64,000 nt of DNA from Vreelandella azerica (GCF_013112225.1 NZ_JABFHI010000003.1:372001-436000); one strand, 5' to 3'; shown: positions 1-11,547, numbered from the stretch's first letter. The notes: generated from the sequence alone by a model not told the origin. Made by a program: numbers and translations.

Positions 1-249
1 CAGATCCTGCTCGCCCATGGCCTCGGGGTTGGCCATATTCTGGTGGCGGGCATCACATAGCTCGATGGCTACTGCATCAAAGGCGCCGGTGTCGATCAGT
101 TTGGTGACATCATCGGCACTTTCCGCCGACACATGGGCGGTGCCCAGCAAGGTGTACCGGGTATTGCCAACGGTCAGGGTCTTGAGCGGCCCGCTGGTCG
201 CGGGCAAGGTACTTGAATCGGAATTTGATAAGGGATCAGTGAGACTCAT
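1..249 (-). CDS. TraB/PrgY-family protein, N-terminal part (gene runs off the left edge)
   Basis: The first 83 codons are visible; the 3' end lies outside the window. The ATG at 249 opens a short Ser/Thr-rich leader, then the TraB-family signature GTAHVS at residues 36-41 and an AIELCDAR stretch at about 61-68, both typical of the TraB/GumN/PrgY fold whose Enterococcus member lowers pheromone activity. The biochemical role in Gram-negative bacteria is not established. It lies 74 bp downstream of trkH on the same strand and may be the last gene of that unit. Family assignment is firm; function is unknown. Confidence 0.8.
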   Translation of the reverse strand, partial: MSLTDPLSNSDSSTLPATSGPLKTLTVGNTRYTLLGTAHVSAESADDVTKLIDTGAFDAVAIELCDARHQNMANPEAMGEQDL

Positions 250-323
250 GCAGTATTCTCAGTCAAAAAGTAAAAGGCAGGCAGGCGTTAATCAGGGCAT
301 TGATCAAGGCGTTAACCCTGCGA

Positions 324-1770
324 TCAACGCCGCCAGAAAGCTGGGGTAAACAGCACCAGAATAGTGAAAATCTCCAGGCGACCCAGCAGCATGGCCAAGA
401 CCAGAATCCACTTGGCCAGGGTCGGCAGGTTGCCGTAGTGGCCGCTGGCCTCTCCCAGTGCAGGGCCGAGGTTGTTAAGCGCTGAGCCAACCGTTGACCA
501 GGCGGTGACCTGATCCACTCCGGTGGCCATGACGCCTACCAGCATCAGGAAAAACAGCATGACGTAGGCCGAGAAAAACCCCCAGACGGCCTGGGCAATG
601 CCATCAGGCACGCTGACCTTGCCAACCTTGACGGCAATGACCGCATTAGGGTGAATCAGGCGCATGACCTCACGCATACCCTGCTTGATAATCAGAATGA
701 TACGGATTACCTTCATGCCGCCGCCGGTAGAGCCGGAGCAGCCGCCCACAAAGGCGGCCATAAACAGCAGAAAGGGCAGAGCGCCTGGCCAGGCAGAAAA
801 ATCAGCCACTGCAAAGCCGGCGGTCGTCGCCACAGAAACCACTTCGAACAAGCCGTGGCGCAGGCCGAGTTGAGTATCGTAAGTGCCGGTTAGCCAGAGA
901 GACACCACAGTGATCGTCGTCAGACCCAGCAGGAAGAGCAGTAAAAACGTGCTTCCGGATCCTGAAAATAGTGGCTTAGGCTTTTTCTCGCCAGGCCATA
1001 AAGTGCAGGCTGAAACTCAAGGCGGAAATCAGCATGAAGGCGACGCAGATCAGCTCAATGGTCGCGCTGTCAAAATGCCCGATGCTGGCATCGTAGGTGG
1101 AAAAACCGCCAATCGCCACGGTCGAGAAGCTGTGCCCCAAGGCGTCAAACCAGCTCATGCCGGCCGCCATATAGGCGACCATGCAGGTCACGGTCAGCGC
1201 TGCGTAGATATACCACAGCGCCTTGGCGGTTTCGGTAATGCGCGGGGTCAGCTTGGAGTCTTTCAACGGCCCGGGGATTTCTGTGCGGTAGAGCGCCATG
1301 CCCCCCACGCCAAGGGTTGGCAGAATCGCAACGGCAAGCACCACAATCCCCATTCCGCCCAGCCATTGCAGCTGCTGGCGATAATAGAGAATCGATTCGG
1401 GCAGAAAGTCGATACCGGTGATCACCGTAGCGCCCGTGGTGGTCAGCCCGGAAAAGGACTCGAACACCGCATCGGTAATCGATAGCGAATCAGCGCCGAA
1501 CAGCATCAGCGGCAGCGAACCAAACAGTGCCAGCACCGTCCAGAACATGGCGGCGATAATAAAACCGTCGCGAATACGCAGTTCCTTATGGGCGCGGCGG
1601 TTGGGCAAGTAAAGTAGCAAGCCCGTCAGCACCGTGATGGCAATGCCGGTCAGAAAAGCCTCCCAGACGCCATCGCGAAACCATAACGAAATCAGTATGG
1701 GCGGCAGCATGGTCAGGCTGAACAGCATCAGCAGCAGCCCCAGAATCCGCAATATCACCCTTAGGCTCAT
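324..1770 (-). CDS. trkH: Trk potassium uptake system membrane subunit TrkH (frameshifted twice in this sequence)
   Basis: TrkH is the ion-conducting subunit of the Trk K+ uptake system in the inner membrane. All four pore loops are recognisable: SGLTTTGAT, STVAIGGFST, SVATTAGFAV and ALNNLGPALG. The frame breaks after MAWREKA and again about 12 codons later. Adding one base to the T5 run at 982-986 and one to the A5 run at 943-947 restores a continuous protein of about 482 residues, the usual family length. These look like sequencing errors, not a real pseudogene. trkA lies 39 bp upstream, so gate and pore are probably co-transcribed. Osmotic K+ uptake fits a halophile. Confidence 0.9.
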
Positions 1771-1809
1771 AGTAAGCGTTTACTCCTAGTTTGACTGCCC
1801 AAGGGCGGT

Positions 1810-3182
1810 TCAGAAGAACGTCAGGCCAACCTGGAACAGGCGTTCCACATCACGGATGCGGCGTTTGTCGATGACAAACAGAATGACGTGATCGCCGGAT
1901 TCGACCATGACGTTATCATGGGCAATCAATACCTCCTTGCCGCGCACAATGGCACCGATGGTGGTGCCTTCAGGCAGGTCGATATCGCCAATGGTGCGAC
2001 CTACCACCCGGGAAGACTGTTTATCACCGTGGGCGATGGCTTCAATGGCCTCAGCGGCGCCACGGCGTAGGGAGTGGACATTGACAATATCGCCACGTCG
2101 CACGTGGGTCAAAAGACTGCCGATAGTGGCCTGCTGGGGCGAAATGGCGATATCAATGTCGCCCCCTGCACCAGATCGACATAAGCAGCATTGTTGATCA
2201 GGGTCAGGACTTTCTTGGCGCCGAGACGTTTGGCCAGCAGTGACGACATGATATTGACTTCATCATCATTGGTTAGCGCACAGAAAATATCGCAGTCTTC
2301 GATATTTTCTTCTTCCAGCAGGCGCTTGCTGGTGGCGCTTCCGTGCAGCACCACAGTGCGGTCGAGCCGCTCGGAAAGGGTGGTGCAACGCTCCAGGCTG
2401 TGTTCGATAATCTTGACCTGATGGCTATGCTCAAGGTGTTCGGCCAGGCGCTCACCGATATTGCCGCCACCGGCAATCACCACGCGCCTGAAGTCACGCT
2501 CAACGCGGCGCAGTTCGCTCATTACAGCACGGATATCACGACGGGCGGCGATAAAAAACACTTCGTCATCGGCTTCGATGACGGTATCCCCACGGGGAAT
2601 AATAGGGCGGTTCCGCCGATAGATGGCCGCTACCCGAGTGTCCACATTGGGCATATGGCGGCGCAGAAAAGCCAGATCCTGGCCGACCAGAGGGCCACCA
2701 TAAAAGGCTTTGACGGCCACCAATTGCACCAGACCGCCGGCAAACTCCAGCACCTGGAGGGCGCCTGGGTGTTCAATCAGGCGACGCACATGGTCGGTCA
2801 CTACCTGCTCGGGGCTGATCAGTACATCAATCGGAATGGCTTCGTGGGCAAATAATCCTTTACGCGTCAGGTAGGCGGTGGCGCGCACTCGCGCAATCTT
2901 GGTCGGGGTGCGAAACAGAGTGTGAGCGACCTGACAGGCAATCATGTTGATTTCATCGGCGCTGGTCACGGCGATCAGCATATCGGCGTCTTCACAGCCG
3001 GCCTGGCGCAATACCATGGGGTAGGAACCTGGCCCTGTCACGGTGCGAATATCCAGCTTGGTGTGCAGCTCGCGCAGCTTGTCTGCGTCGGTATCAATCA
3101 CGGTGATGTCATTTTCTTCACGCGCGAGATGTTCTGCCAGCGTGCCGCCCACCTGGCCAGCACCGAGGATGATAATTTTCAT
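1810..3182 (-). CDS. trkA: Trk system NAD-binding regulatory subunit TrkA (frameshifted)
   Basis: TrkA is the cytoplasmic ring protein that gates TrkH in response to nucleotides. Two RCK/KTN units are visible: a Rossmann motif [12 protein letters not shown] at the N-terminus and a second, [13 protein letters not shown], in the second half, each followed by a TrkA-C region. The frame is lost after VDLVQGA; adding one base to the C5 run at 2162-2166 gives [14 protein letters not shown] and joins the C-terminal part. The repaired length is about 457 residues, as in E. coli. Downstream trkH is on the same strand. Confidence 0.92.
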
Positions 3183-3222
3183 GGTTTGCGGTTATCTCAA
3201 TGCGCAGACGTTACATTGCAAT

Positions 3223-3254
3223 AAAAAGCGGCGACTCGTATGAACAGTCGCCGC
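3223..3254 (-). terminator. Rho-independent terminator after the dodecin gene
   Basis: A perfect 9-bp stem (GCGGCGACT at 3228-3236 with AGTCGCCGC at 3246-3254), loop of 9, is followed on the minus strand by five T. It lies between the dodecin stop and the trkA start, so it should separate rsmB-dodecin transcription from trkAH. Confidence 0.8.
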
Positions 3255-3271
3255 CAGAATGCAGGGTCACA

Positions 3272-3478
3272 TCATTCGAGGGTAAAGCCTACCTTGATAG
3301 TGACCTGCCAGTGGGCTACCTGACCATCTTCGATGTGGCCACGGGTGTCGGTGACTTCAAGCCAGCGCATATTTTTGACGGTTTCTGCGGCCTTGGCCAA
3401 GGCGTTCTGCACGGCTTCTTCGATACCTGCGGGAGACGAACCGGTAAGTTCGATATGCTTGTAGGTATGATGGCTCAT
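3272..3478 (-). CDS. Dodecin, small flavin-binding protein
   Basis: This 68-residue protein starts [15 protein letters not shown] and keeps the dodecin core with the tryptophan of NMRWLEV, the residue class that stacks on flavin in known dodecins, and the C-terminal VTIKVGF strand. Dodecins form hollow dodecamers that store or buffer flavins. The start has a clear GAGGAG ribosome site. A gap of 51 bp separates it from the repaired end of rsmB; the apparent 4-bp overlap with that gene disappears once the rsmB frameshift is corrected. A terminator follows. Confidence 0.88.
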   Translation of the reverse strand: MSHHTYKHIELTGSSPAGIEEAVQNALAKAAETVKNMRWLEVTDTRGHIEDGQVAHWQVTIKVGFTLE

Positions 3479-3529
3479 GAATGACTCCTCAGAAAGTCGT
3501 TAGTGATTAAATAGCCGACGTCACATCGC

Positions 3530-4866
3530 TTAGATGCCCGACTGCTTTTCCAGTCTCGCATAAAAAAGCCGTCGTGACTGTCGGGCTGCGGGAAAAGTTG
3601 TCTTCCGGCGCCACTTTCGATACCCCAGGCAAGTTCTTTCGGCGTGGTCACCCAGGCATCCGGGGTGCGCTTGAGAAAGCTGTCAATCTGCTGGGCGTTT
3701 TCCTCAGGCAGCACTGAACAGGTGGCATACAGCAGGGTACCGCCCGGGTTGAGCAGCGGCCAGAGGTTATCAAGCAGGCGTGCCTGAAGCTTTGCCAGCT
3801 GGCGGATATCTTCCTTGCGGCGTAGCTTCTTGATGTCCGGGTGGCGGCGTATCACGCCAGTGCCCGAGCAGGGGGCATCCAGCAGAATGGCGTCAAAGGC
3901 GGTGCCTTGCCACCATTGGCGGTCAGCGGCATCGCCGTGATGCAGATCGGCTTTCAGCTTCAAGCGGCTAAGGGTGTCTTCCACTCTCGCCAGGCGTTCG
4001 TTATCGCTATCGACGGCGGTGAGGGCAATATCGAACTGCTCCAGCAGGTGGGCTGTCTTGCCGCCCGGCGCGCAGCAGGCATCCAGTACGTGGGCACCGG
4101 GGCGCGGGGCAATCGCTGGCCCGAGCAGCGCCGCGCTGATCTGTGCCGCTTCATCCTGAACGCTGACATCGCCGTGGTCAAAGCCTGGCAGAATACTGAT
4201 ATCACACGGTGTCTGCAGGGTGATGCCATCCGCTGCGTGGGGGCAGAGGTGGCTCTGTATGCCCTGTTCATCAAGCTTGGCCATATAGGCTTCACGGTCG
4301 TTATGGCGCTGGTTGACTCGCAGTGTCATGGGGCCGGGCTGGTTGTTGGCAGTGGCAATCGCCTGCCAGTGATCCGGCCAGGCCTCGCGCAACTCTGCTA
4401 GCAGCCATGCGGGGTGCTCCAGGGCAATATGCACTTCCTGATCAACCTGTGCCTGAAGAGCCTCTGACTCCCGCTGCAGGCGCCGCAGGCAGCCATTCAG
4501 TACTCGGGTAGCCCATTCTTTGCCCAAAAGACGCGCCGCACCGGCTGTTTCACCCACCGCCGCATGGGCGGGAATGCGCATATACAGCAGCTGATAAATG
4601 CCCAGAAGCAGCAGTGCCTGTATATCCTGATCGCGCTTTTTCAGCGGTTGCTTGAGTAACAGCCGCGCCAACGCTTCAAGGCGTGGCAAGCGGCGGCAGG
4701 TGCCAAAACACAGCTCCTTGAGCAGCGCACGATCACGCGCGATGACGCTGTGCTCATCAAGGCCAGCCAGTGAACCCTGGTCGGTTAATACTGGCAACAG
4801 TGCGCGTGCAGCCGCAGCGCGCACTTCCTGACCGCTACCGGTAGGGGCGGATGGCGTGGATTTCAT
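3530..4866 (-). CDS. rsmB: 16S rRNA (cytosine(967)-C5)-methyltransferase RsmB (late frameshift)
   Basis: RsmB methylates C967 of 16S rRNA using SAM. The N-terminal third is the NusB-like RNA-binding domain; then come the SAM loop DACCAPGGKTAH, the DAPCSGTGVIRRHPD motif and the catalytic YATCSVLPEEN. In the raw frame the C-terminus reads GFFMRDWKSS and runs on to 3475. Adding one base to the A6 run at 3562-3567 gives GFFYARLEKQSGI and a stop at 3530-3532, the normal ending and a length of about 445 residues. The start codon overlaps the fmt stop (ATGA), so the two are translationally coupled. Confidence 0.93.
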
Positions 4867-5843
4867 GAGAGGCCTCCTGATAGCGGCTGACCCAGCCGTG
4901 TACCCGGTGTTAGCAAGCCATGCTTAGCGTTGAGCAGTTCACGCGCGGAAAGCGCCTTGCCGCCGGGCAGCTGCGCCTGGAAGATATTAAGAACCTGCCG
5001 CCCATCAGCCCCGCAGGCAATGCGTAAATGGTCGGTGCCGGGGGAAAGCAGGGTGCCGGGTGCTGCGTGTTGATCGGCATTATCACCGGCAGTAGCCATC
5101 CACAGACGCAGGCGCTTGTCTTTAGCAGCGCACCAGGCCACCGGCCAGGGGTTGAAGGCGCGGATTCTGGCGGCCAGAACGCCAGCCGGTTGAGTAAAGT
5201 CGAGTTCTGCCTCGGCCTTGGTGAGCTTGGCCGCGTAGGTAACCCCTGTTTCAGGCTGAGGCGTGGCGGTGGCCTCGCCCTTGGCCAGGGCATTGAGGGT
5301 CTCCACCAGCAGCGCCGCGCCCAGTTCAGCCAGGGTGTCATGCAGTTCACCGCCGGTAGTGGTCGGTGTAATCGGTGTACGCGCTTCACTGAAGACGGCG
5401 CCGGTATCAAGCCCTGCATCCATCTGCATGATGGCCACACCGGATTCGCTGTCACCGGCTTCTATTGCACGCTGAACCGGGGCCGCGCCGCGCCAGCGGG
5501 GCAGCAGTGAGCCATGCACGTTAACGCAGCCCAGGCGAGGAATGTCCAGCACTGCCTGCGGCAGCAGCAGACCGTAAGCGACCACCACCATGACATCTGC
5601 CTGCAGGGCGGCCAGCTCCGCCTGGCTGTCAGCGGCTTTTAGCGAGGTGGGCTGGTAAACGGGCAGGCTGTTATCCAGCGCCAGCTGTTTTACCGGCCCT
5701 GGCACAAGTTTTCTGCCTCTGCCAGCAGGGCGGTCAGGCTGGGTAAAGACGCCCACCACCTGATGCGGGCTTTCAAGCAGCGCCGCCAGGCTGGTGGCGG
5801 CAAAGTCGGGGGTGCCGGCAAACACAACGCGCAGTGGAGACAT
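4863..5843 (-). CDS. fmt: Methionyl-tRNA formyltransferase
   Basis: Fmt transfers a formyl group from 10-formyltetrahydrofolate to initiator Met-tRNA. The N-terminal catalytic domain shows FAGTPDFA, the CVNVHGSLLPRWRGAAP motif with the catalytic Asn and His, and DAGLDTGAV; the C-terminal OB-like domain carries AFNPWPVAW. The frame is intact, 326 residues. I chose the ATG at 5843; an in-frame TTG sits directly before it. The gene follows def by 3 bp after frameshift repair and overlaps rsmB by 4 bp, forming the classical def-fmt-rsmB unit. Confidence 0.95.
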   Translation of the reverse strand: MSPLRVVFAGTPDFAATSLAALLESPHQVVGVFTQPDRPAGRGRKLVPGPVKQLALDNSLPVYQPTSLKAADSQAELAALQADVMVVVAYGLLLPQAVLDIPRLGCVNVHGSLLPRWRGAAPVQRAIEAGDSESGVAIMQMDAGLDTGAVFSEARTPITPTTTGGELHDTLAELGAALLVETLNALAKGEATATPQPETGVTYAAKLTKAEAELDFTQPAGVLAARIRAFNPWPVAWCAAKDKRLRLWMATAGDNADQHAAPGTLLSPGTDHLRIACGADGRQVLNIFQAQLPGGKALSARELLNAKHGLLTPGTRLGQPLSGGLS

Positions 5844-5846
5844 CAA

Positions 5847-6358
5847 TCAGGCACCCTGTATCTGTTTATGGCGCTTTTGCATTTTCTTGGCGACCCGGTT
5901 GCGTTTCAGGGGGAGAGGTAGTCGACAAACAGCACGCCTTCCAGATGGTCCAGTTCATGCTGGATACAATGGGCCAGCAGGCCATCGGCTTCAAGCTCAT
6001 AGGCGTCGCCGTTGCGGTCGAGGGCACTGAGTTTGACCTTGAGATAGCGCGGCACTTCAGCATAGTACTCAGGGATGGAGAGACAGCCTTCAGACAGGAA
6101 GTCCTTGTCATCCCCAATGGGCGTATAGCTTGGGTTGATCAATACCAGCGGCTGGCTGCCATCATCGCTGACATCCATGACCACCACACGGCGGTGAACA
6201 TCAATCTGGGTAGCTGCTAGGCCGATGCCACTGGCGTCATACATGGTTTCCAGCATGTCATCAACCAGTTGACGCACTTCGTCGTCGACCTTTTCAACCT
6301 CTGCTGCCTTGGTACGTAGGCGCTCATCAGGAAATTCTAGAATCACAAGTTTAGCCAT
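5847..6358 (-). CDS. def: Peptide deformylase (late frameshift)
   Basis: Deformylase removes N-formyl groups from new proteins, undoing the work of the neighbouring Fmt. The three metal-site motifs are present: [13 protein letters not shown] and QHELDHLEG. Translation starts at the ATG at 6358 ([14 protein letters not shown]); the longer upstream frame is not conserved. The raw frame stops at LSP. Adding one base to the G5 run at 5909-5913 continues it as [20 protein letters not shown] with a stop at 5847, giving about 170 residues, the family norm. Because Def is normally essential, a real break is unlikely. Confidence 0.95.
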
Positions 6359-6508
6359 AGCGTTACAATTACCGTTATGCTGAATCTTTGAAGTGAACAC
6401 GCCACACAGTTTTGACTGGCGGTGTTCCATTTACTGGCCACTATAGCATGCCAATAACCACTGAGCATGGGGCGCCATTGACGTCTTGGATAAATCGGGA
6501 GCATCACA

Positions 6509-7600
6509 GTGAAGCCGCATAGCTGTAACCTTTTCTCAAGCGTTCACGGAGCGCCCCGCGCTCTGGGTATTTTCAGTATTGTTGGTCTGCTGTTGGCAGC
6601 GTTGCCGGTTCAGGCCTGGGAGCGTGTGCGCGATGATGCGCCTTCCCAATACACCGTCACTAAGGGGAATACCTTATGGGATATTGCCGGGGAATTTCTG
6701 TATGCCCCCTGGCAGTGGCCCGAGCTATGGCGCGCCAATCCGCAGATCGAGAATCCGCACCTTATTTATCCTGGTGATAATCTGAACCTGGATAATTGCC
6801 AGGGAAACCCTTGCATTGTCATGGAGCGTGGCCAGCAGACCGTCAAGCTGTCACCTCAGGTGCGTACCTTGCCCCATCGCGAAGCCATTACACCACTTCC
6901 TTTGGAAACGGTCAGGGCTTTCTTGCGTGATCATCGCATTATTAATGAAAAAGAAGCGCTGGAGGAGCTGGCGTATGTGGTCGCCGGCGATAACCAGCGC
7001 CTGATTAGCGGTGCCGGTGACCTGATCTTTGCCCGCTCGACTGACGCTGATACGGGTCAAAACCGCATCGTGCGCGGAGACCCGGTCGAGATCTATCGAC
7101 ATGGCGAACCCTACCAGAGTGCCAGCGGTGAAATACTGGGATTGGAGTTGATCAAGATCGGGGAAGCCTATGTTGCGCGTCGCGAAGGCGAGATTATTCA
7201 GTTGGAAGTTCGCCGCGCCAATCAGGAAGTACGCAACGACGACTTGATATTGCCGCTGGAAGAGACTGCACTGGATGACAACTTCATGCCCCGTGCGCCG
7301 CGAGCTGAGCTTTCCGGTACGATTCTGGCAGTTCCTGGAGGAGTGCGTTTTATTGGCCGCCTGCAGGTGGTGGCTATTGACCTGGGCAGCCGCGATGGCT
7401 TGCAGACGGGGCATGTATTGCGTATTGATCAGGCCGGTGAGCGGGTGAATGATCCGCGCACCCAGGAAGTGCTCCAGATACCTGCAGAAGAAGCCGGTTT
7501 ATTGATGGTATTCAAGCCCTACGACAATGTCAGTTATGCCTTGGTTATGGAGGCATCGCGCACGCTTGAAGTAGGCGACTCGGTACGTACGCCGCGCTGA
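6509..7600 (+). CDS. LysM-domain exported protein
   Basis: A GTG start behind GGGAG opens a signal peptide (hydrophobic residues about 19-34, ending LPVQA). A LysM domain follows at about residues 48-95 (YTVTKGNTLWDIA ... YPGDNLNL), a module that binds peptidoglycan. The remaining ~270 residues have no motif I recognise. It is 363 residues and intact. It lies between def (divergent) and dprA (50 bp downstream), a position where a LysM protein is often found in gammaproteobacteria. Cell-wall binding is supported by the domain; the precise role is unknown. Confidence 0.85.
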   Translation: MKPHSCNLFSSVHGAPRALGIFSIVGLLLAALPVQAWERVRDDAPSQYTVTKGNTLWDIAGEFLYAPWQWPELWRANPQIENPHLIYPGDNLNLDNCQGNPCIVMERGQQTVKLSPQVRTLPHREAITPLPLETVRAFLRDHRIINEKEALEELAYVVAGDNQRLISGAGDLIFARSTDADTGQNRIVRGDPVEIYRHGEPYQSASGEILGLELIKIGEAYVARREGEIIQLEVRRANQEVRNDDLILPLEETALDDNFMPRAPRAELSGTILAVPGGVRFIGRLQVVAIDLGSRDGLQTGHVLRIDQAGERVNDPRTQEVLQIPAEEAGLLMVFKPYDNVSYALVMEASRTLEVGDSVRTPR

Positions 7601-7651
7601 CGTGGTGGCAATACCCAGCAAGGATAGCGGTTTTTCAGACAAGGAGGTGGT

Positions 7652-8800
7652 ATGCAAGCGAGTGAATGGTTGGTGTTGAATGCCCTACCGGGGCTGGGTG
7701 CTCAGCGGATTGCCAAGCTGGCGGAGCAAGCCCCTGAATGGCCTCATGGCTGGTTGGCGCTGTTGCCGGGGCAGGCAGCCTCCGAGTTGCGCCTGTGGTT
7801 GGATCACCCCAATCGCAGCCCGCTGCAAACCATGCTGGAAAACAACCTGGCCTGGGAAGCGGCCAGCCCACGGCGTGCTATTTTGCATCGTGGTCATTCG
7901 GCCTGGCCTGGGCTGCTGGGGGAAATTGCTGACCCGCCTCCGGTGCTGTGGGCGCAAGGCGACCTGAGCGCGCTGGCACTGCCTGGGCTTGCCATGGTCG
8001 GCACGCGTCACCCGACATCGGAAGGCGCGCAGAACGCCCAAGCCTTCGCCCGGGATTTCGCAAGCCGTGGCTGGTGTGTGGTCAGTGGCATGGCGTTGGG
8101 CGTGGATGCTCTGGCGCAACGTGCAGCCCTGGACGCAGGCGGCGCCAGCATTGCCGTCCTGGCCAGCGGTATCGATACTATTTACCCCGCTCGCCACCGT
8201 GATCTCTACCAGCGCTTAAGCGAGTCAGAGGGTGGCCTGGTGCTGGCTGAGCATCCTTTGGGCACTCAGGCACGGCCCGCGTTTTTCCCGCGTCGCAATC
8301 GCATTGTTACCGGGCTGTCTCTGGGTACCCTGGTGGTGGAAGCGGCTGAAAAGAGTGGTTCCCTGGTCAGTGCCCGCTTGGCCCTGGAGCAGGGACGCGA
8401 GCTGTTTGCCATTCCCAGTTCGGTGCATAACCTTCAGGCCCATGGTTGCTTGCGCCTGTTACGCAACGGCGCGACCCTGGCACGCAGTAGCCAGGATATT
8501 CTTGATGAGCTACAGCACTGGGCAGAGAACTTCATGCCACCCGTGCCTGTTAATGGGCAGCCGAAACAAGCGGCTGCTTCCGCTAATGGTGGTTCCCCTC
8601 CTGAGTCTTTGTCGTTACTCGAAGAAGACCTGCCCGATGAACTGCTGAGACTGCTGAGTGAGACACCCACGCCTATTGATCGCCTGGTGCAACTGGCGGA
8701 CATAGCGGTGAGCGAGTGCCAGCGGCGGCTTTTGATGCTGGAGCTGGATAACCGGGTCGAACAGCGCTCAGGAGGATGGGTACGGCTGCCGAGGCCATGA
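7652..8800 (+). CDS. dprA: DNA-processing protein DprA (Smf)
   Basis: DprA binds incoming single-stranded DNA during natural transformation and loads RecA; it is also conserved in bacteria not known to be competent. The extended Rossmann core is clear: VGTRHPTSEGA, VSGMALGVDALAQRAAL, LASGIDTIYPARH, FFPRRNRIVTGLS and VVEAAEKSGSLVSARLAL. A C-terminal winged-helix-like domain follows (about 330-382). A near-perfect ribosome site AAGGAGG precedes the ATG. The frame is intact, 382 residues. It is followed by tsaC, as in many relatives. Confidence 0.95.
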   Translation: MQASEWLVLNALPGLGAQRIAKLAEQAPEWPHGWLALLPGQAASELRLWLDHPNRSPLQTMLENNLAWEAASPRRAILHRGHSAWPGLLGEIADPPPVLWAQGDLSALALPGLAMVGTRHPTSEGAQNAQAFARDFASRGWCVVSGMALGVDALAQRAALDAGGASIAVLASGIDTIYPARHRDLYQRLSESEGGLVLAEHPLGTQARPAFFPRRNRIVTGLSLGTLVVEAAEKSGSLVSARLALEQGRELFAIPSSVHNLQAHGCLRLLRNGATLARSSQDILDELQHWAENFMPPVPVNGQPKQAAASANGGSPPESLSLLEEDLPDELLRLLSETPTPIDRLVQLADIAVSECQRRLLMLELDNRVEQRSGGWVRLPRP

Positions 8801-8851
8801 TAGGATAGCGGCTAAACACCTGTACCTGCCCACCGTATCGTCAGGAGATTC

Positions 8852-10397
<1,546 letters not shown>

Positions 10398-10426
10398 TTC
10401 CTAACCCCTAAGCCAGGAGTCTTGTG

Positions 10427-11245
10427 ATGACGGATCGTTATGCCGTATTTGGTAACCCGGTGAGTCATTCGAAATCGCCGATGATTCATGCCGAGTTTGC
10501 CCATGATACCGGCGAAAAACTGGATTACACCGCCATTGAAGCGCCGCTGGATGGTTTTGCCGAGGTCTGGCAGGCCTTCGTGGCTGAAGGTGGGCGTGGA
10601 GCCAATGTTACCCTGCCTTTCAAGGAGGAAGCCTTTGCGCTCTGCGATACGCTAAGCCATCGGGCGCTGCGGGCCAAGGCGGTTAATACGTTGATTGTAG
10701 GTGGTAACGGACGCCTTTATGGCGACACTACCGATGGCATCGGCCTGGTGCGTGATCTGGCCTATCATCGCCTGACGCTGGAAGGCAAACGGATATTGGT
10801 CGTCGGGGCAGGCGGGGCTGTGCGCGGTATTCTTGAGCCCTTGCTGGCGGCTTCACCCAGTGAAGTAGTGATCGCCAATCGCACAGCCGAAAAAGCCACT
10901 GCACTGGCCAGCGACTTTACGGATCTGGGTAAGATTGAAGGCGGTGGTTTTGCAGCGATCAGCGGGCAGTTTGATCTGGTCATCAACGGCACAAGCGCCA
11001 GTATCGCAGGGGAGGTGCCGCCGTTACCGGAGAACCTGTTCGCCAAAGGCGCCTGGGCCTATGACATGATGTATGGCGCTGACCCAACGGCATTTCTGCT
11101 GTGGGCAGGCCCGCGTGGCGCCAGGTTGCTGGATGGCCTGGGGATGCTGGTCGAGCAGGCTGCAGAATCCTTCTTTCTGTGGCGCAATATGCGCCCTGAA
11201 ACTGCCTCTGTCAGGGAGGCGCTGCGTCAATCGCTTAACTATTGA
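10427..11245 (+). CDS. aroE: Shikimate dehydrogenase (NADP+)
   Basis: AroE reduces 3-dehydroshikimate to shikimate in aromatic amino-acid synthesis. The substrate site NPVSHSKSPMIH is near the N-terminus; ANVTLPFKEEAF holds the catalytic lysine; the nucleotide loop VVGAGGAVRGIL is mid-protein. The ATG at 10427 follows AGGAG by 7 bases and is preferred over the GTG at 10424. The protein has 272 residues and is intact. A strong hairpin terminator follows. Confidence 0.95.
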   Translation: MTDRYAVFGNPVSHSKSPMIHAEFAHDTGEKLDYTAIEAPLDGFAEVWQAFVAEGGRGANVTLPFKEEAFALCDTLSHRALRAKAVNTLIVGGNGRLYGDTTDGIGLVRDLAYHRLTLEGKRILVVGAGGAVRGILEPLLAASPSEVVIANRTAEKATALASDFTDLGKIEGGGFAAISGQFDLVINGTSASIAGEVPPLPENLFAKGAWAYDMMYGADPTAFLLWAGPRGARLLDGLGMLVEQAAESFFLWRNMRPETASVREALRQSLNY

Positions 11246-11279
11246 CGGCTTGTCTGCTAAACCAAGTGAGTGATCAGCA

Positions 11280-11304
11280 CAAAAGCGGCTTAGCGCCGCT
11301 TTTG
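11280..11304. terminator. Bidirectional terminator between aroE and the small membrane protein gene
   Basis: A 10-bp stem CAAAAGCGGC / GCCGCTTTTG with a 5-base loop has A/T tracts on both sides. It lies between convergent genes and overlaps the stop codon of the gene at 11290-11547. Confidence 0.75.
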
Positions 11305-11547
11305 ATAAAACCCAATCATACACAGTACCAGCCCAAGCACTGAGAGCAGCATGCCGCCGTTAACCAGTAAAGGTGCACGATCCACCCAGGGCACAAAGGG
11401 CTGAGGCGTTTGGCGGCAGGTTTCCGTCAGGTAATTCCAGTGGCCGCCATCCAGATGGCAGGCGCGAACGTCGTTAAGTTCCCAGAAATACACGCCCATC
11501 AGCACAAACAGTGGCAAAATCAGTAGTAACAAGCCGAGGCGAATCAT
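11290..11547 (-). CDS. Small membrane protein, two predicted helices
   Basis: This 85-residue protein has a hydrophobic helix at about residues 3-21 and a second at about 61-80 (LLVNGGMLLSVLGLVLCMIGF). Between them is a loop with two cysteines (RACHLDGGHWNYLTETCRQ) that could form a disulfide. I do not recognise a family. It lies 36 bp downstream of the M48 peptidase gene on the same strand and may be co-transcribed. No function is assigned. Confidence 0.65.
   Translation of the reverse strand: MIRLGLLLLILPLFVLMGVYFWELNDVRACHLDGGHWNYLTETCRQTPQPFVPWVDRAPLLVNGGMLLSVLGLVLCMIGFYQKRR

Noticed and set aside
1810-3182. trkA/trkH as genuine pseudogenes (loss of Trk)
   Set aside because: Each break sits in a run of five identical bases, and the same defect occurs across the window in essential genes; error is the simpler explanation.
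5906-6430. Longer Def with 24 extra N-terminal residues and a stop after LSP
   Set aside because: The extra N-terminus is not Def-like, and the true start [14 protein letters not shown] is at 6358; the early stop is explained by the G5 run at 5909-5913.
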